A stretch of 64,000 nucleotides of DNA from Micromonospora antibiotica (GCF_017599305.1 NZ_JAGFWR010000019.1:49505-113504), one strand, 5' to 3'. Counted from the first letter of the stretch, positions 47,970 to 56,661 are shown. Numbers and translations are program-made. Notes: generated by a model from the letters alone, not told the origin.

Positions 47970-48419
47970 TCAGGCCGGTGGGCCGCCCCAGCCGCCCTGG
48001 ACCATGGTCTGGAACCGCCACCGCCCGCCGGTGCGGACCATCAGGTCGGCGTAGCGCACCCGTTGGCGTTCGCCGTCGAGGGTGAACTCGGCCTCGGTGA
48101 GCACCACGGCCAGGCTCCGGGTGAGGAAGTAGGGCGTGCGGCGGCTCTCCATCCGCAGGTCGCCACCGCTGCCGAGCACGCCGCCCATCATCTCCAGGTA
48201 GGCCGCCCGGTCGAGCTGGCGGGCGGAGCCCTCCCCCGAGGCGTCGTCGGTGACGGTGTTCAGCGGGAACATCGCCAGCTCGGCGGTGCCGGCGACGTCA
48301 CCCGCCTCGGCCAGGGCGTCGTAGTGGCGGAACCACGCGTCCAGCTCGGCGAGATCGGCCGCGTCGGGCACGAAACCGGGGTCGGCCGGGGGCGTCATCC
48401 GGGTGTGGGACTGGGTCAT
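47970..48419 (-). CDS. NTF2-like (SnoaL/SgcJ type) protein
   Basis: 149 residues with a cystatin-like alpha+beta barrel pattern: LAELDAWFRHYDALAEAGDV, AMFPLNTVTDD, RYADLMVRTGGRWRFQTMVQ. Such proteins bind small ligands or serve as polyketide cyclases or isomerases; here the activity is unknown. GGAGGAG precedes the ATG. A GTACGG inverted repeat lies 54 bp upstream. Confidence 0.8.
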   Translation of the reverse strand: MTQSHTRMTPPADPGFVPDAADLAELDAWFRHYDALAEAGDVAGTAELAMFPLNTVTDDASGEGSARQLDRAAYLEMMGGVLGSGGDLRMESRRTPYFLTRSLAVVLTEAEFTLDGERQRVRYADLMVRTGGRWRFQTMVQGGWGGPPA

Positions 48420-48472
48420 CCTGCTCCTCCTCGTCCGCCCGTCGATAGGGCGGCAGCATCTCGTACGGCCTA

Positions 48473-48487
48473 CCGTACAGCGTACGG
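48473..48487. promoter_or_regulatory. Candidate TetR-type operator
   Basis: CCGTACAGCGTACGG is a 6-3-6 palindrome; a further CGTACGG lies at 48462-48468. The spacing is usual for TetR-family operators. It precedes the NTF2-like gene; no tetR gene is adjacent. Confidence 0.35.
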
Positions 48488-48672
48488 CGGAATGCGACAC
48501 TCCCCCCACGGAGTCTGTGTGTGGGTGCTAGGACACCGTATGGTCACGGTCAGAGACAGGCGCTCGACGCGGACGGGGGCGGACCTGTGACAATGCCGGG
48601 AGCAAGTTGGCTGCGCCGTGGCGGCGATCGTGCGGGGTTTCCCGTCGACGCCGGGAGAACGAGGATGTGCAC

Positions 48673-49881
48673 ATGAGCGACTGGACTGCCTTCGGACGGG
48701 TGGACGCGGACGGCACCGTGTACGTGAAGACCAGCGAGGGCGAGCGGGTGGTCGGATCCTGGCAGGCGGGCGCCCCCGAGGAGGGGTTGACCCACTTCGC
48801 CCGTCGCTTCGCCGACCTGGTCACCGAGGTGGACCTGACCGAGGCCCGGCTCAACTCGGGTGCCGCCGACGCGGGTGGTTCGCTGAGCACGGTCCGGCGG
48901 ATCCGTGGCTCGCTGGCCGAGGCGCACGTCGTCGGGGACATCGACGCCCTCGCCGCGCGCCTGGACAAGCTCGCCGTCGTGGCCGAGGAGAAGGCCGCCG
49001 AGGCGCGTGCCGCCCGGGAGGCCGCCCGGGGTGAAGCGCTCGCCCGCAAGACCGCCCTGGTCGAGGAGGCCGAACAGCTGGCCGCCGAGTCGACCGGCTG
49101 GAAGACCGCGGGTGACCGGCTCAAGGAGATCCTCGACGAGTGGAAGACCATCCGGGGGGTCGACAAGAAGGCCGACGGTGAGCTGTGGAAGCGGTTCGCC
49201 GCCGCCCGGGACGGCTTCACCCGGCGTCGGGGCGCCCACTTCGCCTCCCTCGACCAGCAGCGCAAGCAGGCGCACACGGCCAAGGAAGAGCTGGTCGCCG
49301 AGGCTGAGAAGCTCTCCGACTCCACCGACTGGGCGGCCACCGCCAACCAGCTCAAGGAGCTGATGAACCAGTGGAAGGCCGCCCCGCGCGCCTCCAAGGA
49401 GTCGGAGCAGAAGCTCTGGGAACGGTTCCGCGCCGCCCAGGACGCCTTCTTCAGCCGGCGCAGTGAGGTCTTCTCGGCCCGGGACAACGAGCAGCGGGCC
49501 AACCTGGAGCGCAAGCAGGCGCTGCTGGTCGAGGCCGAGGCGCTGGACGTCGACGGCGACCCGAAGGGCGCCCAGGCCAAGCTGCGGGAGATCCAGGCCC
49601 AGTGGCACGAGGCCGGCCGGGTGCCCCGGGAGGCGGCTGCCGGCCTGGAGCGGCGGCTGCGGGCCATCGACGACAAGGTCCGCGAGGTGATGGACTCGGC
49701 CTGGCGGCGGACCACCAAGGAGGACAACCCGCTGCTCGCGCAGATGCGGGCGCAGGTCGCCGAGGCCGAGGAGCGGCTCGCCCGGGCCCAGGCCGCCGGG
49801 GACGCCCGTCGGGTCAAGGAGGCCGAGCAGGCGCTCGCCTCCAAGCGGCAGTTCCTTCAGCTCGCCGAGCAGGCCGGCTGA
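48673..49881 (+). CDS. DUF349 repeat protein
   Basis: 402 residues, almost wholly helical. Three DUF349 units are visible: LAAESTGWKTAGDRLKEILD with EWKTIRGVDKK, LSDSTDWAATANQLKELMNQ with WKAAPRASKES, and DVDGDPKGAQAKLREIQAQW. The N-terminal 70 residues (MSDWTAFGRVDADGTVYVKT) form a separate small beta domain. Coiled-coil potential is high near both ends. The family is common next to miaA-miaB in actinobacteria and its role is not established. Confidence 0.9.
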   Translation: MSDWTAFGRVDADGTVYVKTSEGERVVGSWQAGAPEEGLTHFARRFADLVTEVDLTEARLNSGAADAGGSLSTVRRIRGSLAEAHVVGDIDALAARLDKLAVVAEEKAAEARAAREAARGEALARKTALVEEAEQLAAESTGWKTAGDRLKEILDEWKTIRGVDKKADGELWKRFAAARDGFTRRRGAHFASLDQQRKQAHTAKEELVAEAEKLSDSTDWAATANQLKELMNQWKAAPRASKESEQKLWERFRAAQDAFFSRRSEVFSARDNEQRANLERKQALLVEAEALDVDGDPKGAQAKLREIQAQWHEAGRVPREAAAGLERRLRAIDDKVREVMDSAWRRTTKEDNPLLAQMRAQVAEAEERLARAQAAGDARRVKEAEQALASKRQFLQLAEQAG

Positions 49882-49894
49882 CCCCGAACGCCCC

Positions 49895-49929
49895 GGAAGC
49901 CCCCGCTCCCCTCGGGACCGGGGGCTTCC
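49895..49929 (+). terminator. Terminator hairpin after the DUF349 gene
   Basis: An 11-bp perfect stem, GGAAGCCCCCG with CGGGGGCTTCC, and 13-nt loop, 14 bp after the stop codon. No U-tract. Confidence 0.75.
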
Positions 49930-49976
49930 CCATGCCCCACCCCGGAAACCCACCCCACCCGAGCCCACCCCACCCG

Positions 49977-50100
49977 CCCCGCCGGGCACCCCCGCCCCGC
50001 CGGGCACCGCCGCCCCGCCGGGCACCCCCGCCCCGCCGGGCACGCCCCACCCCGCCGGGCACGGCCCACCCCGCCGGGCGGCCCCCGCCGGGCACGCCCG
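49977..50100. repeat. Short tandem repeat (about 18 bp, C/G-rich)
   Basis: CGCCCCGCCGGGCACCC and variants recur about seven times between the DUF349 terminator and the palindrome at 50116. Each unit has the hairpin-prone CCCGCCGGG. It is part of the 635-bp gap upstream of the cellulase. Confidence 0.8.
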
Positions 50101-50115
50101 CCGAACCCGGCGGGC

Positions 50116-50180
50116 GAGATCGTGCTCGATCGTGGTTGTAGTGGTATCCCGACGATGCGATGCCACTACAACCAGGATCA
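50116..50180. repeat. Dispersed palindrome, family 2, copy 1
   Basis: TGGTTGTAGTGG (50133-50144) and CCACTACAACCA (50163-50174) are perfect inverted arms around an 18-nt centre. GAGATCGTGCTCGA lies just before. A second copy with the same arm and spacer length is at 63798. Confidence 0.88.
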
Positions 50181-50516
50181 GGCCCACCAGCACAACCGGG
50201 CTCAGCCCCACCAGGTCGGGTACCGGCACGCCCGCCCGGTGGTGAGCGCAGGGGCTGCGGTTGACGCATCGAGGCCGGCTGATCAGAATGGGCGGCAGAG
50301 CCAGGTCGATCCCGCCGGCGCGAGGGCACCGACGACGGACACCGTCGTCGGGAGTCGCCGGTGCACCGCAGCGAGTGGCCGCGTCCACGTGACCCGGCGT
50401 GCCGCGCACTGTCCGCGTACCCCCGCAGGAGCGGGACGGGCGGGCGGCGGCCGGTGAATCCCTGGTTTTCCGCCCGCGTCGCCGTCGCGACGCCGGGCAT
50501 TCGAAGTGGAGCCCGT

Positions 50517-52190
50517 ATGTACCGACCCCGCATCGTCGGCGCCGCGCTCACCGCGCTCGCCACCGCCGCGGCCGGCGTGCTCGTCGCCACGGCCGTCAGC
50601 ACCACGCCGGCCGCCGCCGCAGTCGGCGGCACCGGCACCGGTTACCTGCACACGAACGGCAGCAAGATCGTCGACGCGACCGGCGCGACGGTCCGGCTGA
50701 CCGGCATCAACTGGTTCGGCATGGAGACCGACAACCGGACGTTCCACGGCCTGTGGTCGAACAACCCGTGGCGCGGGCAGCTCGACAAGATGGCCAGCCT
50801 GGGCTACAACACGCTGCGCGTCCCGTACTCGAACGACTCGGTGAAGCCGGGCGCGACGGCCAGCGGGATCAACGACTTCGTCAACCCCGACCTGGTCGGG
50901 CTCTCGCCGTTGCAGATCCTCGACAAGGTGATCGCCTACGCCGGCAGCAAGGGCATGCGGGTCATCCTGGACCGGCACCGGCCGACGGCGGCCGGGCAGT
51001 CGCCGCTCTGGTACACCCCGACGGTCTCCGAGGCGACCTGGCTCGCCGACTGGAAGATGCTGGCCCAGCGGTACGCCGGCAACACCACGGTCATCGGCGC
51101 GGACCTGCACAACGAGCCGCACGCCGAGGGCACCAACCCGGCCGCGACCGGCGCCTGCTGGGGTTGCGGCGACACCACCCGGGACTGGCGGCTGGCCGCC
51201 GAGCGGGCCGGTAACGCCATCCTCGGGGTGCAGCCGAACTGGCTGATCTTCGTGGAGGGGGTGAGCTGCCCCAGCGGTGGCCTGTCGAACGTCTGGGACA
51301 ACGACACCAGCAACGACGAGGACTGCGGCTGGTGGGGTGGCAACCTGTCCAAGGCCGGGCAGTTCCCGGTCCGGCTGAACGTGGCCAACCGGCTGGTCTA
51401 CTCGCCACACGAGTACGCCACCAGCGTCTACGAGCAGAACTGGTTCAAGGCCGCCGACTTCCCGGCGAACCTGCCGGCGATCTGGGACAGGTACTGGGGT
51501 TACCTCTACAAGCAGAACATCGCCCCGATCATGATGGGCGAGTTCGGCAGCACCCTGGCCGACCCCCGGGACAAGGTGTGGCTGGAGAAGTTGATGGCAT
51601 ACACCGGCACCGGGGTCAACGGGATGTCCTTCACCTACTGGTCGTGGAACCCGAACTCGGGTGACACGGGAGGCATCGCGCTGGACGACTGGACCAACGT
51701 CAACACCGCCAAGCAGGCGATCCTCCAGCCGTACCTGATCCCGCCGGTGGGTGGCGGGACCGACCCGACCGGCACCCCGACGCCGACGCCGACCACCACC
51801 GGCCCGACGACGCCGCCGCCGACCACCACTCCGCCGCCGCCGACCACCACGCCCCCGCCGACCACCACCCCGCCGCCGCCGACCGGTGGCTGCACCGCCA
51901 CCTACAAGCAGGTCAGCGCGTGGCAGGGTGGTTTCCAGGGTGAGCTGACGGTGAAGAACACCAGTTCGTCGGCGGTCAACCCGTGGTCGGTGACCTGGGC
52001 CTGGCCGGCCGGGGTCACCCTGGTCAGCGGTTGGAACGCCACCGTCACCCAGTCCGGCACGACGGTGACCGCCGCCGGGCCGGCCTACGCGCCGTCGCTG
52101 GCGGCGGGCGCGTCGGTCACCGTGGGCTTCACCGCCAACGGTACGGCCGCCGCCCCGGCCACGGTGAAGCTCAAGGGCACCGCCTGCTGA
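50517..52190 (+). CDS. Secreted cellulase: GH5 catalytic domain plus CBM2
   Basis: 557 residues. The signal peptide ends near residue 35 (STTPAAAAVGGTG). The GH5 barrel spans about 40-405: TGINWFGMETDN, LRVPYSND, acid/base Glu200 (ADLHNEPH) and nucleophile Glu342 (IMMGEFGS). A Pro/Thr linker of about 45 residues leads to a C-terminal CBM2 (about 457-557, YKQVSAWQGGFQGELTVKNT, WPAGVTLVSGWNATV). It should cleave beta-1,4-glucans outside the cell. The ATG follows GTGGAG. A terminator follows and the pectate lyase comes next. Confidence 0.95.
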   Translation: MYRPRIVGAALTALATAAAGVLVATAVSTTPAAAAVGGTGTGYLHTNGSKIVDATGATVRLTGINWFGMETDNRTFHGLWSNNPWRGQLDKMASLGYNTLRVPYSNDSVKPGATASGINDFVNPDLVGLSPLQILDKVIAYAGSKGMRVILDRHRPTAAGQSPLWYTPTVSEATWLADWKMLAQRYAGNTTVIGADLHNEPHAEGTNPAATGACWGCGDTTRDWRLAAERAGNAILGVQPNWLIFVEGVSCPSGGLSNVWDNDTSNDEDCGWWGGNLSKAGQFPVRLNVANRLVYSPHEYATSVYEQNWFKAADFPANLPAIWDRYWGYLYKQNIAPIMMGEFGSTLADPRDKVWLEKLMAYTGTGVNGMSFTYWSWNPNSGDTGGIALDDWTNVNTAKQAILQPYLIPPVGGGTDPTGTPTPTPTTTGPTTPPPTTTPPPPTTTPPPTTTPPPPTGGCTATYKQVSAWQGGFQGELTVKNTSSSAVNPWSVTWAWPAGVTLVSGWNATVTQSGTTVTAAGPAYAPSLAAGASVTVGFTANGTAAAPATVKLKGTAC

Positions 52191-52215
52191 GCGGGGACCG
52201 TCCGTAGTGGCCACC

Positions 52216-52258
52216 GGCGGGTCGCCGGTCGACGTTGCCCGTCGACCGGCGACCCGCC
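52216..52258 (+). terminator. Terminator hairpin after the cellulase
   Basis: An 18-bp perfect stem, GGCGGGTCGCCGGTCGAC with its complement, and 7-nt loop, 26 bp past the stop codon. No U-tract. Confidence 0.85.
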
Positions 52259-52324
52259 TGCCGGATCACCGCCGCCGCGCGTCCGGCACGCCGATTTACA
52301 TCTGCCACTGTCTATGCTTTGCTC

Positions 52325-52340
52325 GGGAAAGCGCTTGTCC
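52325..52340. promoter_or_regulatory. LacI-family-like operator before the pectate lyase
   Basis: GGGAAAGCGCTTGTCC centres on AAGCGCTT with imperfect GGA/TCC arms, the pattern of LacI-family operators such as those controlling glycosidase genes in actinobacteria. It lies 159 bp before the pectate lyase ATG and just after TCTATGCTTTGCTC, an AT-richer stretch that may be a promoter. Confidence 0.5.
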
Positions 52341-52483
52341 GGGCTGCGGGCGCACCGCACGGGATCCACCTCGTACCGACCTGACCCCCTCGGCAGGGGC
52401 CGATCGGCGACGTCCCGGGTCACCGGCATCCACCGGTGGCTCTCCCGTCGACGGCAGCCTGTCCCACCCGAAAGGGACGCAGC

Positions 52484-53845
52484 ATGCGCACACCCCGGCG
52501 TCGTACGACGCTGATCGCCGCCACCACCGTCGCCCTGCTCGCCACCGGTACGCTCACCGCCGTCGCCGCCCACGCCGCCCCCGGCTGCGCGGTCAGCTAC
52601 ACCGTCGGCGGGCAGTGGCAGGGCGGATTCACCGGCAACATCACCATCAGCAACCTCGGCGACCCGCTGTCGGGCTGGAGCCTGCGCTGGTCGTACTCGG
52701 CCGGCCAGACGGTCAGTGACGCCTGGAACGCCACCGTGGCCCAGAGCGGCAGCACGGTGACCGCCACCAACGTGGGCTACAACGGGAGCGTGCCGACCGG
52801 CGGCAGCGTCTCGTTCGGCTTCAACGGCACCTGGAACAACTCCAGCAACCCGGTCCCGACCAGCTTCACCGTCAACGGGGTGACCTGCACCGGGAGCACC
52901 GCCCCCACCGGTGCGCCGACCACCCCGCCGTCGGCCACACCCCCGCCGATGACGCCCCCGGCGACCACCCCGCCGCCCAGCGTGCCGCAGACCGGCCTGG
53001 TCGGCTGGGCCACCCAGAACGGCGGCACCACCGGCGGCGGCAGCGCGGGCGCGACGACCGTCTCCACCGCCTCGGCGCTGACCAGCGCGTTGAACGCCAC
53101 CGGCGCGGCGGTGATCCGGGTCTCCGGCACCATCAACTGCTCGGGCATGCTGCGGGTCCGCTCCAACAAGACCGTGCTCGGCAACGCCGGGGCGACGATC
53201 GTCGGCTGCGGGTTCACCGTCAACGGCGACCGCAACGTGATCATCCGGAACCTGACGTTCCGCAACTGGAGCGACGACGCGATCAACGTGGAGAGTTCCG
53301 CCACCAACATCTGGATCGACCACAACACCTTCAGCAACGGCTACGACGGCACCGTCGACATCAAGCGCGGCTCGGACTTCGTCACCGTCTCCTGGAACCG
53401 GGTCTACAGCCACGACAAGACGATGCTGCTCGGGCACAGCGACGACAACGGCAGCCAGGACATCGGGCACCTGCGGGTGACCTACCACCACAACTGGTAC
53501 GACGGCAGCAAGCAGCGCAACCCCCGGGTCCGCTTCGGCAACCCGGTGCACGTCTACAACAACTACTACTACAACAACGCCGGCTACGGCGTGGCGTCCA
53601 CGATGAGCGCCGGGGTGCTCGTCGAGGGCAACTACTTCGAGAACGTCAAGGACACCTACCACCTCGGCGAGGCCGACTCCGGGCCGGGCAGCCTGGTGGC
53701 CCGTAACAACCACTTCGTCAACTCGCCCGCAGGGCAGACCGGCGGCAGCGTCGCCGGCATCCCGTACCAGTACACCCTGGACAGCGCGAGCAGCGTGAAG
53801 TCCATCGTGACGGCGGGTGCCGGCGCGGGCCGGATCTCGGTCTGA
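52484..53845 (+). CDS. Secreted pectate lyase (PL1) with N-terminal CBM2
   Basis: 453 residues. The signal peptide ends around AVAAHAAPG at residue 30. CBM2 runs about 32-140 (SYTVGGQWQGGFTGNITISN), then a Pro/Thr linker (about 143-183), then a PL1 parallel beta-helix: TNIWIDHNTFSN, YDGTVDIKRGSDFVTVSWNR, HHNWYDGSKQRNPRVRFG with the catalytic Arg region. It should cleave polygalacturonate with Ca2+. The CBM order is opposite to that of the cellulase. GGGACGC precedes the ATG. Confidence 0.94.
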   Translation: MRTPRRRTTLIAATTVALLATGTLTAVAAHAAPGCAVSYTVGGQWQGGFTGNITISNLGDPLSGWSLRWSYSAGQTVSDAWNATVAQSGSTVTATNVGYNGSVPTGGSVSFGFNGTWNNSSNPVPTSFTVNGVTCTGSTAPTGAPTTPPSATPPPMTPPATTPPPSVPQTGLVGWATQNGGTTGGGSAGATTVSTASALTSALNATGAAVIRVSGTINCSGMLRVRSNKTVLGNAGATIVGCGFTVNGDRNVIIRNLTFRNWSDDAINVESSATNIWIDHNTFSNGYDGTVDIKRGSDFVTVSWNRVYSHDKTMLLGHSDDNGSQDIGHLRVTYHHNWYDGSKQRNPRVRFGNPVHVYNNYYYNNAGYGVASTMSAGVLVEGNYFENVKDTYHLGEADSGPGSLVARNNHFVNSPAGQTGGSVAGIPYQYTLDSASSVKSIVTAGAGAGRISV

Positions 53846-53853
53846 CCGCGCAC

Positions 53854-53886
53854 CGGTCGGGGTCCGCCGGTGGCGGGCCCCGACCG
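53854..53886. terminator. Bidirectional terminator between pectate lyase and miaB
   Basis: CGGTCGGGGTCCGCC pairs with GGCGGGCCCCGACCG with one G-T pair and a GGT loop, between two convergent genes. Confidence 0.75.
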
Positions 53887-53891
53887 GGAGG

Positions 53892-55406
53892 TCAGTGCGC
53901 GGCGCAGCCGGTCGTCGGCGCGGGCGTCGCGGCCGGCGCACCGACCGTGGGCAACCCGAGCAGCACCCCGGGGGTACGCGGGGCGCGGCCGGCCTCGGCG
54001 GCGTCACCGGCCCGGGTGCGGCGGTGTGCCAGCGGGGCACCGTCGGCGTTGAGGTGGTGCGGGGCGGCGTAGGTGATGGTGGTGTGCACGATGTCGCCCG
54101 GTCGGATGGTGCCGGCCGCGCCCGGCTCACCGGCCGCCCCGGTGGCGAAGTGCACCAGTCGGCCGTCGCGGGCCCGGCCGGAGAGCCGGCCGGTGCGGTC
54201 GTCCTTGCGGCCCTCACCGACGGCGACCAGCACCTCGACGGTCTCGCCGACCAGACGCTTGTTCTCCGCCCAGGTGATCTCCTCGACGCAGGCGACCAGC
54301 CGTTCGTAGCGTTCCTGCACGACCTGCTTGGGCAGCTGGTCGGGCATGGTCGCGGCCGGGGTGCCGGGGCGCTTGGAGTACTGGAAGGTGAACGCCGACG
54401 AGAAGCGGGCCGCGCGGACCACGTCGAGGGTCTGCTCGAAGTCGGCCTCGGTCTCGCCGGGGAAGCCGACGATGATGTCGGTGGTGATCGCCGCGTCGGG
54501 CATCGCCGCCCGGACCTTCTCGATGATGCCGAGGTAGCGCTCCGACCGGTACGACCGGCGCATCGCCTTCAGCACGTCGTCCGAGCCGGACTGCAACGGC
54601 ATGTGCAGCGAGTGGCAGACGTTGGGGGTCTCGGCCATCGCGGCGATCACGTCGTCGGTGAAGTCCTTCGGGTGCGGGCTGGTGAACCGGACCCGTTCCA
54701 ACCCGTCGATCTCACCGGTCGCGCGCAGCAGCTTGCCGAAGGCGTACCGGTCACCGAACTCGACGCCGTAGGAGTTGACGTTCTGCCCGAGCAGGGTCAC
54801 CTCCAGCACGCCCTCGGCGACCAGGGCGCGCACCTCGGCGAGGACGTCGCCGGGGCGGCGGTCCTTCTCCTTGCCGCGCAGGGCGGGCACGATGCAGAAC
54901 GTGCAGGTGTTGTTGCAGCCCACCGAGATCGACACCCAGCCGGCGTACGTCGACTCGCGCCGGGTCGGCAGGGTGGACGGGAAGACGTCGAGGGATTCGA
55001 GGATCTCCACCTCGGCGGCGGTGTTGTGCCGGGCCCGTTCCAGCAGCACCGGCAGCGAGCCGATGTTGTGGGTGCCGAACACCACGTCCACCCAGGGTGC
55101 CTTGCGGACGATGTCGCCCCGGTCCTTCTGGGCCAGGCAGCCGCCGACGGCGATCTGCATCCCCGGGTGCCGGGCCTTGACGGGGCGCAGGTGACCGAGG
55201 TTGCCGTAGAGCCGGTTGTCGGCGTTCTCCCGGACGGCGCAGGTGTTGAACACCACCACGTCCGGGTTGTCGTCGGCGTCGGCGACCCGCACGTAACCGG
55301 CCTGTTCGAGCAGGCCGGAGATGCGCTCGGAGTCGTGCACGTTCATCTGGCAGCCGTACGTGCGCACCTGGTAGGTGCGCGGGCTGCCCACGGCTGCGGT
55401 AGTCAT
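53892..55406 (-). CDS. miaB: tRNA-2-methylthio-N6-dimethylallyladenosine synthase
   Basis: 504 residues. A radical-SAM methylthiotransferase that adds the 2-methylthio group after MiaA. The N-terminal cluster uses cysteines in YGCQMNVHDS, NTCAVRENA and GGCLAQKD. The radical-SAM cluster is in GCNNTCTFCIVP. A C-terminal TRAM domain follows (EVLVAVGEGRKDDRTGRLSG). The last 60 residues are an Ala/Pro-rich extension. The ATG (MTTAAVGSPRTYQVRTYGCQ) is divergent from the DUF2277 gene. Confidence 0.95.
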   Translation of the reverse strand: MTTAAVGSPRTYQVRTYGCQMNVHDSERISGLLEQAGYVRVADADDNPDVVVFNTCAVRENADNRLYGNLGHLRPVKARHPGMQIAVGGCLAQKDRGDIVRKAPWVDVVFGTHNIGSLPVLLERARHNTAAEVEILESLDVFPSTLPTRRESTYAGWVSISVGCNNTCTFCIVPALRGKEKDRRPGDVLAEVRALVAEGVLEVTLLGQNVNSYGVEFGDRYAFGKLLRATGEIDGLERVRFTSPHPKDFTDDVIAAMAETPNVCHSLHMPLQSGSDDVLKAMRRSYRSERYLGIIEKVRAAMPDAAITTDIIVGFPGETEADFEQTLDVVRAARFSSAFTFQYSKRPGTPAATMPDQLPKQVVQERYERLVACVEEITWAENKRLVGETVEVLVAVGEGRKDDRTGRLSGRARDGRLVHFATGAAGEPGAAGTIRPGDIVHTTITYAAPHHLNADGAPLAHRRTRAGDAAEAGRAPRTPGVLLGLPTVGAPAATPAPTTGCAAH

Positions 55407-55472
55407 GACACGCACAGCGTATCCGGGCCGCCCGACCGGGGCCGACCGGGAAGACCCCGACGAGGAGGAACC

Positions 55473-55700
55473 ATGTGCCGGAGCATCAAGACCCTGCGTG
55501 AGCCGTACGTCCCGACGGTCACGCCGGCCGACATCGAGGCGGCGGCGTTGCAGTACGTCCGCAAGGTGTCCGGTTTCCGGGCCCCGGCCGCGCACAACGC
55601 CGCGGCGTTCGAGGCGGCGGTGAGCGCGGTGACCGCCGCCACCGCGACCCTGCTGGACCAGTTGCAGGTCCGGGGCACCCGCCCCACCGTCGCCCCCTGA
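55473..55700 (+). CDS. DUF2277 protein
   Basis: 75 residues, MCRSIKTLREPYVPTVTPAD then QYVRKVSGFRAPAAHNAAAF. This is the DUF2277 pattern, a small family present in many bacteria with a conserved CRSIK start. GAGGAGGAACC precedes the ATG. A tandem repeat starts inside its last codons. Function unknown. Confidence 0.9.
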   Translation: MCRSIKTLREPYVPTVTPADIEAAALQYVRKVSGFRAPAAHNAAAFEAAVSAVTAATATLLDQLQVRGTRPTVAP

Positions 55701-55803
55701 CAGCCGGGCCCCGGGCCGTCGCCCCCCTGACCCGCCGCGCCCCGGGCCGTCGCCCCCTGACCCACCGGGCCCCGGGCCGTCGCCGTCTGACCCGCCGGGC
55801 CCC
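55682..55803. repeat. 30-bp tandem repeat spanning the DUF2277 stop
   Basis: Four units of about 30 bp share CCGTCGCCCCCTGAC and GGGCCCCGGG. The first unit includes the gene's own stop. TGA codons at 55698, 55728, 55758 and 55788 are exactly 30 nt apart, all in the DUF2277 frame. Confidence 0.88.
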
Positions 55804-55864
55804 GGCCGCACCGCCACGGACCGGGCGGTGGCCCTGGGTGCACGGGCCGTCGGGCGGGGGTCGG

Positions 55865-56344
55865 TCAGGCGGCGGCCAGGGCCGGGTTGACCGAGTCGGG
55901 TGCCCAGCGCGAACGGCAGCACCGCGACCAGCCCCGACAGCCCGGGTGCGCCAGGGTGCAGAGCCGGCGCGCGGAGAGCACCTCACCGTCGTCGGTCTCG
56001 GTGACCTCGAAGTGCACCGGGCGGATCGTGCCTCCCGGGGCGACCAGCAGGTGCCGGCCGGCGTCGAGGGTGTCGTCGGCCAGCAGGCAGTCCCGGTCGA
56101 GCAGCCGGGCCAGCGCGGCGACCGCGCTCAGCTCGTGCAGCGACTCGGGTACGCCGTAGCAGTCGACGATCGTCCCGAACTCCCCCGGGGCCTCCCACAC
56201 GTCGCAGATCACCGCGTACGTGGGCAGCCGGGCCGGGTCGGCCACGGCCAGGGGCATCACCACCCGTCCGAGCGCCTCGGCCAGGGCCGGGTACACCTCC
56301 ACGGGTGCGGCCCGGTCGATTCTCCAGTTCCACAGCTCGGTCAT
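55865..56344 (-). CDS. Hypothetical protein
   Basis: 159 residues, MTELWNWRIDRAAPVEVYPA, with a beta-rich core (YAVICDVWEAPGEFGTIVDC, LLVAPGGTIRPVHFEVTETD) and a Cys-rich C-terminus (LCTLAHPGCRGWSRCCRSRW). Codon bias is coding-like. I do not recognise the family. It may bind a metal through the late cysteines. It lies alone on the minus strand, downstream of selD. Confidence 0.65.
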   Translation of the reverse strand: MTELWNWRIDRAAPVEVYPALAEALGRVVMPLAVADPARLPTYAVICDVWEAPGEFGTIVDCYGVPESLHELSAVAALARLLDRDCLLADDTLDAGRHLLVAPGGTIRPVHFEVTETDDGEVLSARRLCTLAHPGCRGWSRCCRSRWAPDSVNPALAAA

Positions 56345-56661
56345 GCCGCCTCCTCGCTGCGTTAGTCCCACCGGCCTCCGGATCGGGCCTTACTCACGAT
56401 GGTGGGGGGCATTTGCCCACGGCCGGGGGCAAGTTACCGGTCTGTGACCATTCCGGGCAAAATTTCCTAGCGCCGCATTGCCCGGAGTAGCGGGAAGATG
56501 ACAGTTTATCGGGTACGGTGCCCCGCCGAACCGGCCGACCGACGGCCCAGCCCACCCGGCGCGGCGTCGGAAGCCCGGGCCCGCCACCGGCGCCAGGGGG
56601 CGGCAGTCAGCGGTCAGGGGGCGGCGGTCAGCCGTCAGCGGTTAGGCATCAACGGCACGCG
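56345..56661. other. Intergenic region downstream of selD
   Basis: These 317 bp hold a few GTCAGCGG motifs near the selD stop (56605-56670), another weak example of stop-adjacent repetition. I looked for a selenocysteine tRNA here and did not find one. The promoter of the hypothetical gene should lie in the AT-richer part around 56460-56520. Confidence 0.45.

Noticed and set aside
56372..56660. Selenocysteine tRNA gene next to selD
   Set aside because: I looked for an elongated tRNA with a TCA anticodon and a GGAGG acceptor and found no consistent cloverleaf.
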